From: Clostridiales bacterium
GTDB lineage: Bacteria; Bacillota; Clostridia; Christensenellales; UBA1242
Assembly: GCA_015055605.1 (NCBI GenBank)
Contig: SVHV01000001.1
Location: 639,999-703,998 of the forward strand
Direction of reading: 5' to 3'
DNA: 64,000 nucleotides
Positions 34,087 through 43,357 of the stretch are shown one piece after another. Positions within the stretch are counted from its first letter, which is position 1. Each line of letters opens with the position of its first letter. The translations under genes were made by a program, and so were the position numbers. Under the pieces are notes generated by a model that did no database searches, was not told where the DNA came from, and worked only from the letters and a program-made list of their open reading frames with translations.

Positions 34087-35346
34087 ATGAAAAATAGTTA
34101 TGATATTGACGAAAAGATTCTTACCCTTGCTAACAATGCAGAGCAGGAATTAAAAGGCATATATGAGAAATACGAAACCAACGCACTTAACTGGAGTGCT
34201 AGAGTCCTAAAAGCCTTCCAAAACAACTGGCTATCTACATCTGACTTTGCTGAAGTTACAGGATATGGATACTCAGACGGAGGCAGAGACAAACTTGAGG
34301 CAGTATATGCTGAATTATTCGGAGCAGAAGACGCACTTGTTAGACCACAAATCATGAGTGGCACACACGCACTTAGCCTAACACTTTTTGGACTACTTAA
34401 GCATGGTGATACATTTATCTCTATCACAGGAGAACCTTACGACTCACTAAAAAGTGTTATAGGCCTGACCGGTGATAGTAGAAACTCCCTCATGGCTAAT
34501 GGTGTTAAATACGAACAAATAGAATTAGTAAATGACGACTTTGATATACAATCAATTACAAATAGATTACAAAAATCAAAAGTTAAACTAGTAGAAATCC
34601 AAAGGTCTAGAGGATACTCACATAGAAAGAGCCTCACTATTGCAAAAATCGAGAAAGTAATCAACGCAATTAGAGAAGTAGACAAAGAAGTAATAATCAT
34701 GGTAGACAACTGCTATGGGGATTTCGTAGAAGACAGAGAACCTACCCATGTTGGCGCAGACATAATAATCGGCTCACTCATGAAAAATCTAGGTGGAGGA
34801 CTAGCCAAAACTGGTGGATATGTTGTCGGCAAAAAAGAATATGTCAATGATGTTGCAGAAAGATTCTCTGCTCCTTGCATAGGCAAAGATATCGGCGCAA
34901 ACCTCAACCAAAATATGACATTCTTCCAAGGATTATACTTAGCACCATCAGTTGTATGCTCTTCTATGAAAACTGCAACCTTTGCTAGTTTCTTACTTGA
35001 GAAATTAGGCTATGATGTAGACCCTCTATACAACGAAGAAAGAACAGATATTATCCAAACCATCAATTTAGGAGACGGGGATAAACTAGTTAAATTCTGC
35101 GAGGGTATACAAATGGCGTCTCCTATAGAGAGTTATGTAAAGCCAGTACCAGCACCTATGCCAGGCTATCCAGATGACGAGGTTATGGCTGGAGGAAGCT
35201 TTATCTCAGGAGCAACCATTGAACTTAGTTGTGACGGACCTATGACACCACCATATACAGCATATATGCAAGGTGGACTTACTTATGATTATGGCAAACT
35301 AGGTATAATGTTAGCCATCAATCAAATCATGAAAAGTGAAAACTAA
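34087..35346 (+). CDS. Methionine gamma-lyase-family PLP enzyme (YnbB-like)
   Basis: The 419-residue PLP-dependent fold-type I protein belongs to the YnbB group, once called aluminium-resistance proteins and annotated as methionine gamma-lyase family. Visible features are GYGYSDGGRDKLEAVYAELF, the substrate-loop motif RPQIMSGTHAL, MVDNCYGDF (PLP-binding Asp) and GSLMKNLGGGLA (PLP-Lys). I start it at the ATG at 34087 after GAGAGG; the in-frame TTG at 34072 is less likely. The substrate is not known. It is monocistronic, unlike in Bacillus, where it is near glnR. Confidence 0.9.
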   Translation: MKNSYDIDEKILTLANNAEQELKGIYEKYETNALNWSARVLKAFQNNWLSTSDFAEVTGYGYSDGGRDKLEAVYAELFGAEDALVRPQIMSGTHALSLTLFGLLKHGDTFISITGEPYDSLKSVIGLTGDSRNSLMANGVKYEQIELVNDDFDIQSITNRLQKSKVKLVEIQRSRGYSHRKSLTIAKIEKVINAIREVDKEVIIMVDNCYGDFVEDREPTHVGADIIIGSLMKNLGGGLAKTGGYVVGKKEYVNDVAERFSAPCIGKDIGANLNQNMTFFQGLYLAPSVVCSSMKTATFASFLLEKLGYDVDPLYNEERTDIIQTINLGDGDKLVKFCEGIQMASPIESYVKPVPAPMPGYPDDEVMAGGSFISGATIELSCDGPMTPPYTAYMQGGLTYDYGKLGIMLAINQIMKSEN

Positions 35347-35353
35347 AAACAAT

Positions 35354-35385
35354 AAAAAAAGACAGGTAAACCCTGTCTTTTTTTT
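35354..35385. terminator. Bidirectional intrinsic terminator
   Basis: AAAGACAGG (35358-35366) and CCTGTCTTT (35372-35380) with A and T tracts lie between the convergent YnbB-like and AAA-CYTH genes. Confidence 0.88.
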
Positions 35386-36490
35386 ACTTCAACATATCTT
35401 CTGGAATTGAACTAGCGAAAGCATAATTTGAATAAGCCTTATCTCCAGTTACTTCTTTTATAATCTTAATAAATGGAGGAAGACTAACTTCTTCATTTTT
35501 ATCAGAGAGTTCTATCTCACATATAGCCTTTTTCTTTGAGAATGGATACACATCAATCTCATAATATCTATTATCATAAGTAAGAAGATATCTAGTCTTT
35601 TTTACTTGTTTTAGATGGAAATCAGACGACATCATAAGAGTTAAATATTCTTTTTCTGTAATTCTCCTCTCAACCTCTTCTCTCTGCATGGCAGAGATTT
35701 TCTTTTTGCTAGTAACAGTATATACATACGAGCCATCTCTTCCCCTCTGTCTGATTCTAGTTTCGCTACCATCATCAGTCTGCAGATATGTCTGTACAAT
35801 ATCTACTTTTGAGCAATTAGGCATAGCCTCTAATTCCTCTAAATTTGGCTTTTTGATTAGATACTTTCTCTCTATTTCCATAGGAATTGGCTCGCCTAAA
35901 CAAGAACAAATCTCCTTTACAAGCCTCTTTAGTTTTTCATCAAAAGGAGTAGAGTTGTCTATTACTCTAAAGTGAGGACTACCTGTCCAACTACTGATAG
36001 TATTGTCATCCATCTCAATAGCTTCTTTCACGGTCTCTCTTCTAGCCTGATTATTACTAAGTGTATAATACTCTTCTGCTCCCTTTGCTGCAGTTACTAG
36101 ATGAAATACACCTGCGTAATTATCTCTAAGAGTTATCTCATCTAAGCCCAAATCATTTAAAATTTTTTGAAACTTTTCCTCTCCGACATAGCCCTTGCAG
36201 TCCATTGCTCCTCTATCACAAACTAACAATACCTTGTCATCTGGTAGATTTTCACATTCTTTTTCGTAATATGATTCTTTCATAAGTTGTAATTGAATAA
36301 TAGCTTTTTCAAATTCGGTAAATCTTTTATATGATTTTGGATGTAAGCCACTCAATATTAGTTCTGTAGCAGTCTCACCTATAAAGACTACTTTATATCC
36401 CCTCTTAGTCATCTCCTTTTCTACAAAACTAAGAGCTGATGTTTTTCCACCACAAGGTCCACCCGTGATGACGATTTTTGTTACTTTCAT
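35384..36490 (-). CDS. AAA/P-loop NTPase fused to a CYTH domain (TTD14-like)
   Basis: This 368-residue fusion has an N-terminal P-loop kinase-like ATPase domain (GGPCGGKTS, 10-18; Walker-B-like CDRGAMD, about 91-97) and a C-terminal CYTH domain. The CYTH domain starts at MEIERKYLI (204-212, ExExK) and has the Arg/Lys tunnel residues ETRIRQRG, YTVTSKKK and EREVERRI-like EEVERRIT. The same architecture is known in animal TTD14, which binds nucleotides and phospholipids, and in bacterial homologues of unknown function. CYTH domains bind triphosphates. The gene directly follows the glycosyltransferase-like gene with zero spacing, so a role in phospholipid or polyphosphate handling is possible. 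Confidence 0.85.
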   Translation of the reverse strand: MKVTKIVITGGPCGGKTSALSFVEKEMTKRGYKVVFIGETATELILSGLHPKSYKRFTEFEKAIIQLQLMKESYYEKECENLPDDKVLLVCDRGAMDCKGYVGEEKFQKILNDLGLDEITLRDNYAGVFHLVTAAKGAEEYYTLSNNQARRETVKEAIEMDDNTISSWTGSPHFRVIDNSTPFDEKLKRLVKEICSCLGEPIPMEIERKYLIKKPNLEELEAMPNCSKVDIVQTYLQTDDGSETRIRQRGRDGSYVYTVTSKKKISAMQREEVERRITEKEYLTLMMSSDFHLKQVKKTRYLLTYDNRYYEIDVYPFSKKKAICEIELSDKNEEVSLPPFIKIIKEVTGDKAYSNYAFASSIPEDMLK

Positions 36491-38002
36491 TTACTGATTT
36501 TCCCTTCTTTTGGCAAGTTTTTCTTTTCTTTCTTCCATCTTTTTTATAGCAATTTTTACTGCATTATAAGAGCCATCATACATTCCTGCCTTCTTATTAT
36601 TGCAGATATGATAACACATATTCTCAAGCAGACTATTATCTGTATGAAAGTGCTCAATCATAGCAAAAATCTCTTTTTTACTAGGACACTCATAAGTACC
36701 ATCACCTAATTCTGATGCTCTAATAGCACCATACATCTCATGACCACCAACTCTTTGAATAAGAATCTTAGGTACAGGATAGAATGCAAGTTCACTAGGT
36801 TTAGTAAGCATACAATCTACAAATCTCATCAAATAGTTAGTTGTATATACTGCAGAGAATATATCATCATTAATAAAGAAATATACTCCACTTTTTCTCT
36901 CATTTGGCATCTGGAATAGTCTAAATACAGCATCCATATCATTATCAATTACAGTGTAATTATCTTTAAGATTAGGAACTTTCTTTAGCATATATTCCAT
37001 TACGTTTCTATGGTCACCAACATTAATAAATACAGCAGCAGATTTTTTATTCACATACTCTAATAATTTACCTATAATCTGTGCATTTAGTTTACCCTGA
37101 GCACCTGCACCACCGATAGACAATAGATATCTCTTCTCACCACCATTTCTCACTCTATCTAGCCTATTTTTACAATCTTTTTCTACATTATGCACGATTT
37201 CATGGTCTACATAGTGTCCCACATAATATATAGAATCGGCAGGCATTGGTTTTAGTTTTTGCCTCTTATTCATACCCCTTAGAGACTTGTATCCCAAATA
37301 AGAAGACGCAGTCTGAACAGTATGTGTACTTCCCTCTGAATAGTGTATTGAAATAGGCCAGTTGTCTGGAATTGCATTAATAACTGTCTTAAGCCCCGCA
37401 TGAACAGCACCCTGAGAACAGAATGCATGAGTTCCAATATAAGGAGTTTCTTTAGGTAAGTATTTAAAGATTGGAACAAACGCCTCAGTAGTCTTTTGGT
37501 CTATAGCATGACCTTCGATTTTTTTGTAATAGTTCATGCTAATAGGATCCCAAAAAAGTTTATTAAATAACATACTTTTCTGAGAAATCCTTGATGCTAA
37601 AGAATACATCTTATTCTGATAATTTAAGATTTTTGTACATGTACTTTCTTTGAAATTACTTAGGTCAAACCAGTATGGATTGTATCCTAAAGCCTTAGCT
37701 GCTGACGCCATTGACATTGCTATCCTATAATGACCATAGCCCATTCTGATATTACCTATGATAATAGCCTTTTCATCTTCTATAGTATCTGCCTTTTCTC
37801 CATTCTCGATAGGCACGATATTTCTACAATCAAATAAATCATATAATAAATAATCTTTATCTAATCTAACCTTATATTTAACATAACTATCGTCACCAAA
37901 TTTTTTGATAAAAAATTTCTTGTATTTAACAGCAAATACTTGAGTAAATTTACCTACCTTGTTTCCAAAAATTACTTTGGATCTATATTCGTCTTTTTTC
38001 AT
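36491..38002 (-). CDS. Glycosyltransferase-like (GT-B fold) protein, family uncertain
   Basis: The 503-residue protein starts at the ATG at 38002, with AAGAAGGGG upstream. IIIGNIRMGYGHYRIAMSMA (about 95-114) resembles the glycine-rich acceptor loop of GT28/MGDG synthase enzymes. The C-terminal half has LLSIGGAGAQG and MLTKPSELAFYPVPKI, positioned like the donor-binding loop of GT-B enzymes. There are no membrane helices or signal. It opens an operon with the AAA-CYTH gene and is divergent from an MGDG-type glycosyltransferase, so a glycolipid role is plausible. The family assignment is from pattern only. Confidence 0.65.
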   Translation of the reverse strand: MKKDEYRSKVIFGNKVGKFTQVFAVKYKKFFIKKFGDDSYVKYKVRLDKDYLLYDLFDCRNIVPIENGEKADTIEDEKAIIIGNIRMGYGHYRIAMSMASAAKALGYNPYWFDLSNFKESTCTKILNYQNKMYSLASRISQKSMLFNKLFWDPISMNYYKKIEGHAIDQKTTEAFVPIFKYLPKETPYIGTHAFCSQGAVHAGLKTVINAIPDNWPISIHYSEGSTHTVQTASSYLGYKSLRGMNKRQKLKPMPADSIYYVGHYVDHEIVHNVEKDCKNRLDRVRNGGEKRYLLSIGGAGAQGKLNAQIIGKLLEYVNKKSAAVFINVGDHRNVMEYMLKKVPNLKDNYTVIDNDMDAVFRLFQMPNERKSGVYFFINDDIFSAVYTTNYLMRFVDCMLTKPSELAFYPVPKILIQRVGGHEMYGAIRASELGDGTYECPSKKEIFAMIEHFHTDNSLLENMCYHICNNKKAGMYDGSYNAVKIAIKKMEERKEKLAKRRENQ

Positions 38003-38251
38003 AAACACCCCTTCTTATACTCTCTAGCTCGATTAAAATTTTCATATACACATTATTATAAGTACATATTCTTATGTCTCTCTATTATTAATATAAATTT
38101 TACAAAAAAGTTTGTCAACGAATTTAATTCAATGTTGATTTTCTATAAAAATTTAGCAATTTTACCGAAAGTTTTTTCTTTTACTTTACTAAATCACTAT
38201 AAAATAATATACTAAATTTGTTATAAGAAAACACTTATAAAAGGAAATTAT

Positions 38252-39484
38252 ATGAGAGTATTAATATTCACTGCATCAGCAGGAAATGGACATAATTCAT
38301 CTGCTAAGAGAATTACAGAAAAATTATTAGAAAAAGACCCAACAACAGTGATTGAAACTGTTGATATGTATAAAAGTTATGCTAGCAAACCAAAGGCCTG
38401 GGCTATGGAAAAAGGTTACTTTTTCTTATGCAATCACTGTGTAAGCCTATATAATTATTTTTTCAAAAAGAGCGAAAAATCCACAGTAGAAAATAAAGAT
38501 AAATCTAAGTGTAACAAAGAAGTTTATCCTATTATGTATGGTATGTTAAACAAAATATATGAGTTTCAACCAGATGTAATAGTATCTACTTATATTTTTG
38601 GAGCAATCGCACTAACAAATCTAAAAAGATATTACAAAATACCTGCCAAAACTATGTGCATGTGTTTAGACTATGGTATTTCGCCTTATTGGGAGTGTTG
38701 TCCAACAGGACTAGACTATATGTTCCTAACTAATGAGGGAATGTATGACGCATTCAAAGAGAAAGGATATTCTGACAAGCAATTAATCGTAAGTGGAATC
38801 CCTGTATCCGACAAATTTAATAACCCTCCAACAAAAGAAGAAGCGAGAAAGAGTCTAGGATTAGACCCAGATATGTTTACAGTCGTGCTAACAACACAAT
38901 CTTTCTTCCCTATCAAGAATAAGACAATATTTAGAGAACTAGCAAAAGTACAGAAACCTATCCAAATAGTAGTTGTCAATGGTAAAAATACTAAGTGCAA
39001 AAAGGAAATTGACCATCTAATCAGCACAGCCAATCTACCACACAAATTTATTAGTTTAGGATTTACAGACAAGATTGTTGAGATTTTCTCTGCATCAGAT
39101 ATATTATTAGGCAAGGCTGGTGGATTATTCACCACAGAACAGATTAATCTAGGATTACCTGGTTTGATTGTAGACAAACTACCACAACAAGAGATATATA
39201 ATAAGCAATATCTAATAGACAACAATTGTGCTCTTGCAGTTACTAAAGACACTATTGCCGATAATATTAATCACTTAATTAATAATCCAAGTTGTTACGA
39301 ATTACTAAGAAACTCAACCCTTGCTATTAGAAAGCCAAATGCATTAGAAGATATTTGTAAGGTAATTACCGACTGTCCTACTGCCGACTATTCTAAAATC
39401 AACTTTACTGATACAAAGAAAGATGTAATTAGAAATGTAGACAGAGAAAGAAAACAAACTATCAAAGAACAATCAGCTAAATAA
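38252..39484 (+). CDS. MGDG-synthase/UgtP-like glycolipid glycosyltransferase
   Basis: The 410-residue GT28-type enzyme should transfer a sugar to diacylglycerol or a related lipid. The N-terminal MGDG synthase domain has SAGNGHNSSAKRITE (10-24) and DVIVSTYIFGA. The C-terminal GT-B domain has GFTDKIVEIFSASDILLGKAGG with the conserved LGKAGGLFTTEQ donor loop and LPQQEIYNKQYLIDN. AAAGGAAATT precedes the ATG. About 250 bp of AT-rich DNA separates it from the divergent GT-like gene. Confidence 0.88.
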   Translation: MRVLIFTASAGNGHNSSAKRITEKLLEKDPTTVIETVDMYKSYASKPKAWAMEKGYFFLCNHCVSLYNYFFKKSEKSTVENKDKSKCNKEVYPIMYGMLNKIYEFQPDVIVSTYIFGAIALTNLKRYYKIPAKTMCMCLDYGISPYWECCPTGLDYMFLTNEGMYDAFKEKGYSDKQLIVSGIPVSDKFNNPPTKEEARKSLGLDPDMFTVVLTTQSFFPIKNKTIFRELAKVQKPIQIVVVNGKNTKCKKEIDHLISTANLPHKFISLGFTDKIVEIFSASDILLGKAGGLFTTEQINLGLPGLIVDKLPQQEIYNKQYLIDNNCALAVTKDTIADNINHLINNPSCYELLRNSTLAIRKPNALEDICKVITDCPTADYSKINFTDTKKDVIRNVDRERKQTIKEQSAK

Positions 39485-39492
39485 TTTTCAAC

Positions 39493-39529
39493 AAAAAGAC
39501 AAGTAGAAAAGACACTACTTGTCTTTTTT
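39493..39529 (+). terminator. Intrinsic terminator after the glycosyltransferase gene
   Basis: AAAGACAAGTAG and CTACTTGTCTTT form a stem around AAAAGACA, followed by a T run. Confidence 0.85.
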
Positions 39530-39611
39530 ATCCTGTTTTGTAAACAAAATAACCATATCTTGCATATAGAGAATAAACAAGCAAAATCGACATTTACAAA
39601 GCAGGAATCTT

Positions 39612-40220
39612 ATGAGTATAACAAACAAAATCGGCGAATGTATTTTAGATATAGACAAAAGTGCAAATATATATCCAAATGTAACACTGCTCGGCAAAGT
39701 TAGCATTGGAGCTAATTGCACAATTCTATCAGGAAGTGTAATAAAGAATAGCATCATAGGAGAAAATTCAATCATTAAGAGTAGTTATATAGAAGAGTCT
39801 TGTATAGGCAGTAATGTAACTATAGGTCCTTTTGCACACATTAGACCCGGAAGCATAATCGAAAACAATTGCAAGATAGGAAACTTTGTGGAAGTAAAAA
39901 ACAGCAGACTCAGTGAAGGCACAAAAGCAAGCCACCTAGCATATATAGGAGATGCTGAAATAGGTAAAAACTGCAATATAGGTTGTGGGGCTATTTTTGT
40001 CAACTACAACGGTAAAGAAAAGCAACATACTCGAGTCGGGAATAATTGTTTTATAGGTAGCAATTGTAACATTATTGCACCAGTTAACATCAAAGACAAC
40101 TCATATATCTGTGCAGGAACAACCCTTACAATCGACACCAACGAATTTGACTTTGTAATAGGTAGATGTAGAGAAACAATAAAACCAAACCACGCAAAAA
40201 AATATTTCAAGAAGGACTAG
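39612..40220 (+). CDS. Stand-alone GlmU acetyltransferase (left-handed beta-helix) domain
   Basis: The 202-residue protein equals only the C-terminal half of GlmU, which acetylates glucosamine-1-phosphate. Known E. coli GlmU residues Arg333, Lys351, His363, Tyr366, Asn377, Asn386, Tyr387, Lys392 and Ser405 all appear at a constant offset of 255: Arg78, Lys96, His108, Tyr111, Asn122, Asn131, Tyr132, Lys137 and Ser150. The acetyltransferase site therefore looks intact. The uridyltransferase domain is absent. The gene is followed 3 bp later by glmM and then glmS. A second, degenerate GlmU-like protein is encoded at 9571-10467. GCAGGAATCTT precedes the ATG. Confidence 0.87.
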   Translation: MSITNKIGECILDIDKSANIYPNVTLLGKVSIGANCTILSGSVIKNSIIGENSIIKSSYIEESCIGSNVTIGPFAHIRPGSIIENNCKIGNFVEVKNSRLSEGTKASHLAYIGDAEIGKNCNIGCGAIFVNYNGKEKQHTRVGNNCFIGSNCNIIAPVNIKDNSYICAGTTLTIDTNEFDFVIGRCRETIKPNHAKKYFKKD

Positions 40221-40223
40221 AAA

Positions 40224-41555
40224 ATGGGTATATTTTTTGGAACAGATGGACTGAGAGGCAAAATAGGAGATGAACTCACTGACGATATTGCCTATAGATG
40301 TGGTAATGCTCTAGCAAAGTTATATCCTAATAGCCATTTACTTATATGCAAGGACACCAGAACTAGTGGAGATTGTATCGCAATATCCTTTGCCAGTGGA
40401 GTCATCTCTGCAGGAGGAAATATTACTTATATCGGCATCTGCACTACTCCAGGGTTAGCATACCTTACACACACTTTAGGATATGACTATGGCATCAGTA
40501 TCACAGCATCTCACAATCCTGCTAATTATAACGGAATCAAAATATTTGATAAGAATTATAAAAAACTAACAGACAAAAAAGAAGAAACTCTAGAAAAAAA
40601 CTTTTTCTCAAACATCATTGTCCCAAATGAACACTTAGGCAAAATAACCTTTAAGCCAGAGTTACTTAAACACTATACCGACTTTCTATCACAACACTCT
40701 ACTAATCTTAGTAACATCACCATTGTTCTAGACTGTGCAAATGGTGCTACCAGCAATATTGCTCCATTAATCTTTGAAAATGCCGGGGCAAAAACTATAA
40801 CTATAAATAACGATACATCTGGTATTAATATCAACAATAACTGTGGAGCAACAGATACACGACTTCTACAAAAAACAGTTATAGAAAAAAATGCAGATAT
40901 AGGCTTTGCTTTTGATGGAGATGGGGACAGAGTTATTGCTGTAGACCGAAGTGGCAATATACTTGATGGCGACCAAATAATCTACATTCTTACCTGCCAC
41001 CTTCTCAACACTAGCTCCTTACACAAAAAAATGGTTGTGGGAACCAGACATACAAATATGGGCATGGAACTCGCACTTAGAGAAAAGGGCATTGAACTCA
41101 TTAGAACAGATATAGGAGATAAGTTCGTTTCATCTAAACTTAGCGAATATGGACTTCAACTAGGAGGAGAACAGTCAGGTCACATTATTCAAAAGGAAAT
41201 ATTACCTACAGGAGATGGAATCCTTACTGCCCTCAGCCTTAGTAATATTATTGCAAAAGAAAACAAATCACTACTAGAGTACGCTAGTTATTCCCCCTAC
41301 CATCAATGCAACATAAATGTAACAGTAAACAATAAATTACATATCATTAATAGCGAAGAGCTAGACAAAACGATATCTAGATACACAAACTCCATAAAAG
41401 ACAGTGGCAGAATAATGGTTAGATTATCAGGTACGGAGCCAGTCATAAGAATTATGGTAGAAGGAAAAGAAAAAGGTAGATGTACTACTATAGCAAAAAA
41501 TATAGAGAGAACAATTATCAAGATTGACAAGGAGCAAAATATATGTGCGGAATAG
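40224..41555 (+). CDS. glmM: Phosphoglucosamine mutase
   Basis: GlmM converts glucosamine-6-phosphate to glucosamine-1-phosphate, the substrate of the adjacent acetyltransferase. The 443 residues have the phosphoserine loop TASHNPANYNG (Ser at about 96), the metal loop FDGDGDRV and the phosphate-binding motif RLSGTEPVIRIMVEG. It opens with FGTDGLRGKIGDELT, as in all GlmM proteins. It overlaps glmS by 13 bp, indicating coupled translation. Confidence 0.96.
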   Translation: MGIFFGTDGLRGKIGDELTDDIAYRCGNALAKLYPNSHLLICKDTRTSGDCIAISFASGVISAGGNITYIGICTTPGLAYLTHTLGYDYGISITASHNPANYNGIKIFDKNYKKLTDKKEETLEKNFFSNIIVPNEHLGKITFKPELLKHYTDFLSQHSTNLSNITIVLDCANGATSNIAPLIFENAGAKTITINNDTSGININNNCGATDTRLLQKTVIEKNADIGFAFDGDGDRVIAVDRSGNILDGDQIIYILTCHLLNTSSLHKKMVVGTRHTNMGMELALREKGIELIRTDIGDKFVSSKLSEYGLQLGGEQSGHIIQKEILPTGDGILTALSLSNIIAKENKSLLEYASYSPYHQCNINVTVNNKLHIINSEELDKTISRYTNSIKDSGRIMVRLSGTEPVIRIMVEGKEKGRCTTIAKNIERTIIKIDKEQNICAE

Positions 41556-43321
41556 TAGGATACTGTGGTAAAAAGATTCAACTAAAAAAAATAATAGACA
41601 AACTAAAAAAACTAGAGTATAGAGGATATGATTCAGCAGGTATTACAAGTATCAAAAACAATACTATCACAACCATCAAACAAGTAGGCAAGATAGACAA
41701 CTTACTATCCAATATCCCAGGCAACCTACATACAACATGTGCAATCTCCCATACTAGATGGGCAACACATGGCAAAGCAACGCATACTAATGCACACCCT
41801 CATTCATCTAGTAAAGAACAATGGACAATAGTCCATAATGGCATAATAGAAAATTATCAAGAGCTATATGACAAACTAAAGACCAAACCAGCAAGCGATA
41901 CCGATACAGCTATTCTATCTCAATACCTAGAAGAAAACTGCAACGATAATATAGAGAGCTTTATAACAGCATTTAAAAATATTAAGGGTAGTTATGCCAT
42001 AGTATGTATCAACAAGAATAATAACGACAGTCTATATATTGCTAAAAAGAATAGCCCACTATATATATCACAAGCTTACGGAGAAATTTGGGTAGCATCA
42101 GACCCTATCAGCCTACCCCTAGAATATGATTATTTATACGAGATGTTAGATAATGAGTTTGCGTATATTTCTGACAGTAATATATCTTTTTATGACAATA
42201 ATATAAATATAGTTGACAAGAAACATATTAATATAAATGAATCGTTTGAAGAAACCAACTTAAACAAATACCCACATTTCATGATAAAAGAAATAGAGGA
42301 AGAACAATCAGCAATAGAGAAACAAATACAGTTTTACAAAGACAAATGTATACTAAAAGAGTACAATTATGACTTTATCAAAAACTACGAAAACATTAAA
42401 TTAATAGGCTGTGGAACAGCATATCATGCAGGACTAGTTGGAGCCCGATTTATAGAAAAACTTGTCGGTATTAAGTGTACAGTAGAGATAGCTAGTGAAT
42501 ATATTTACAAAGAACCAATACTCGACACTAACAAAACATTATTTATATTTATTAGCCAAAGTGGAGAAACTGCAGATACACTTCGAGCACTAGAAATAGT
42601 TAAATCAAAAGGATTTAATTATATATCACTCACAAATGTACTCTACTCTAGTATTGCTCGAAAATCAAAACACATATTGCCAACTATTGCAGGACCTGAA
42701 ATAGCCGTTGCATCTACCAAAGCCTTTGTTTGTCAACTCACAACATTATATATGTTTGCCTCACATATACACAATGTACTCGAGGGCACATTTATTGATT
42801 ACGAAAAAGACTTAAGAGAAGTGGCTAAAAAAATTCTCTCATTTAACAAAGAAAAACTAGACATTATAGCAAAGAGTATATACCAGAGCCCTACAGCCAT
42901 CTTTTTAGGTAAAGATATAGATTATATAGTAGCCATGGAAGCATCATTAAAACTCAAGGAAGTATCATACATTAATTCAACCAGCTATCCATCGGGAGAA
43001 TTAAAGCATGGATTCTTAGCCCTTGTAGAAGATGGTACTCCACTGATAATATTTGCAACAGGCTCTGATATTCAAATATCAAAAACTCTCAATGCAACAC
43101 AAGAAAGCATAGCTCGTGGTGCAAAAGAAATCATTATAACTAATAGATATGAATATAGCAAACATAACGACAATTCAATTTATATAGACTCTCTAAATCC
43201 TTTACTGGCACCTATTTTATCTATAGCCCCTATGCAATACTTAGCATATAAAGTATCTATACTCAAGGGGATTAATCCAGACCAACCTCGAAACCTGGCA
43301 AAGAGTGTAACTGTTGAATAA
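41543..43321 (+). CDS. glmS: Glutamine-fructose-6-phosphate aminotransferase
   Basis: GlmS makes glucosamine-6-phosphate from fructose-6-phosphate and glutamine. The 592 residues begin MCGIVGYCG with the catalytic Cys after Met removal. The glutaminase domain shows SHTRWATHG and HNGIIENY. Two SIS domains follow (IGCGTAYHAGLVGARFIE and SYPSGELKHGFLALVEDG) and the protein ends with DQPRNLAKSVTVE. The start is fixed by GGAGCAAAAT and the need for Cys2. No glmS ribozyme is seen in the leader; the gene is third in its operon. Confidence 0.96.
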   Translation: MCGIVGYCGKKIQLKKIIDKLKKLEYRGYDSAGITSIKNNTITTIKQVGKIDNLLSNIPGNLHTTCAISHTRWATHGKATHTNAHPHSSSKEQWTIVHNGIIENYQELYDKLKTKPASDTDTAILSQYLEENCNDNIESFITAFKNIKGSYAIVCINKNNNDSLYIAKKNSPLYISQAYGEIWVASDPISLPLEYDYLYEMLDNEFAYISDSNISFYDNNINIVDKKHININESFEETNLNKYPHFMIKEIEEEQSAIEKQIQFYKDKCILKEYNYDFIKNYENIKLIGCGTAYHAGLVGARFIEKLVGIKCTVEIASEYIYKEPILDTNKTLFIFISQSGETADTLRALEIVKSKGFNYISLTNVLYSSIARKSKHILPTIAGPEIAVASTKAFVCQLTTLYMFASHIHNVLEGTFIDYEKDLREVAKKILSFNKEKLDIIAKSIYQSPTAIFLGKDIDYIVAMEASLKLKEVSYINSTSYPSGELKHGFLALVEDGTPLIIFATGSDIQISKTLNATQESIARGAKEIIITNRYEYSKHNDNSIYIDSLNPLLAPILSIAPMQYLAYKVSILKGINPDQPRNLAKSVTVE

Positions 43322-43323
43322 CC

Positions 43324-43357
43324 AAAAAATACTTGAGGATAAACTCAAGTATTTTTA
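43324..43357. terminator. Bidirectional intrinsic terminator
   Basis: ATACTTGAG (43329-43337) and CTCAAGTAT (43344-43352) with A and T tracts lie between glmS and uvrC. Confidence 0.88.

Noticed and set aside
38716..39252. 178-residue minus-strand ORF inside the MGDG-type glycosyltransferase gene
   Set aside because: It lies wholly antisense to a well-supported gene, has no ribosome binding site and its composition is that of a reverse-frame shadow.
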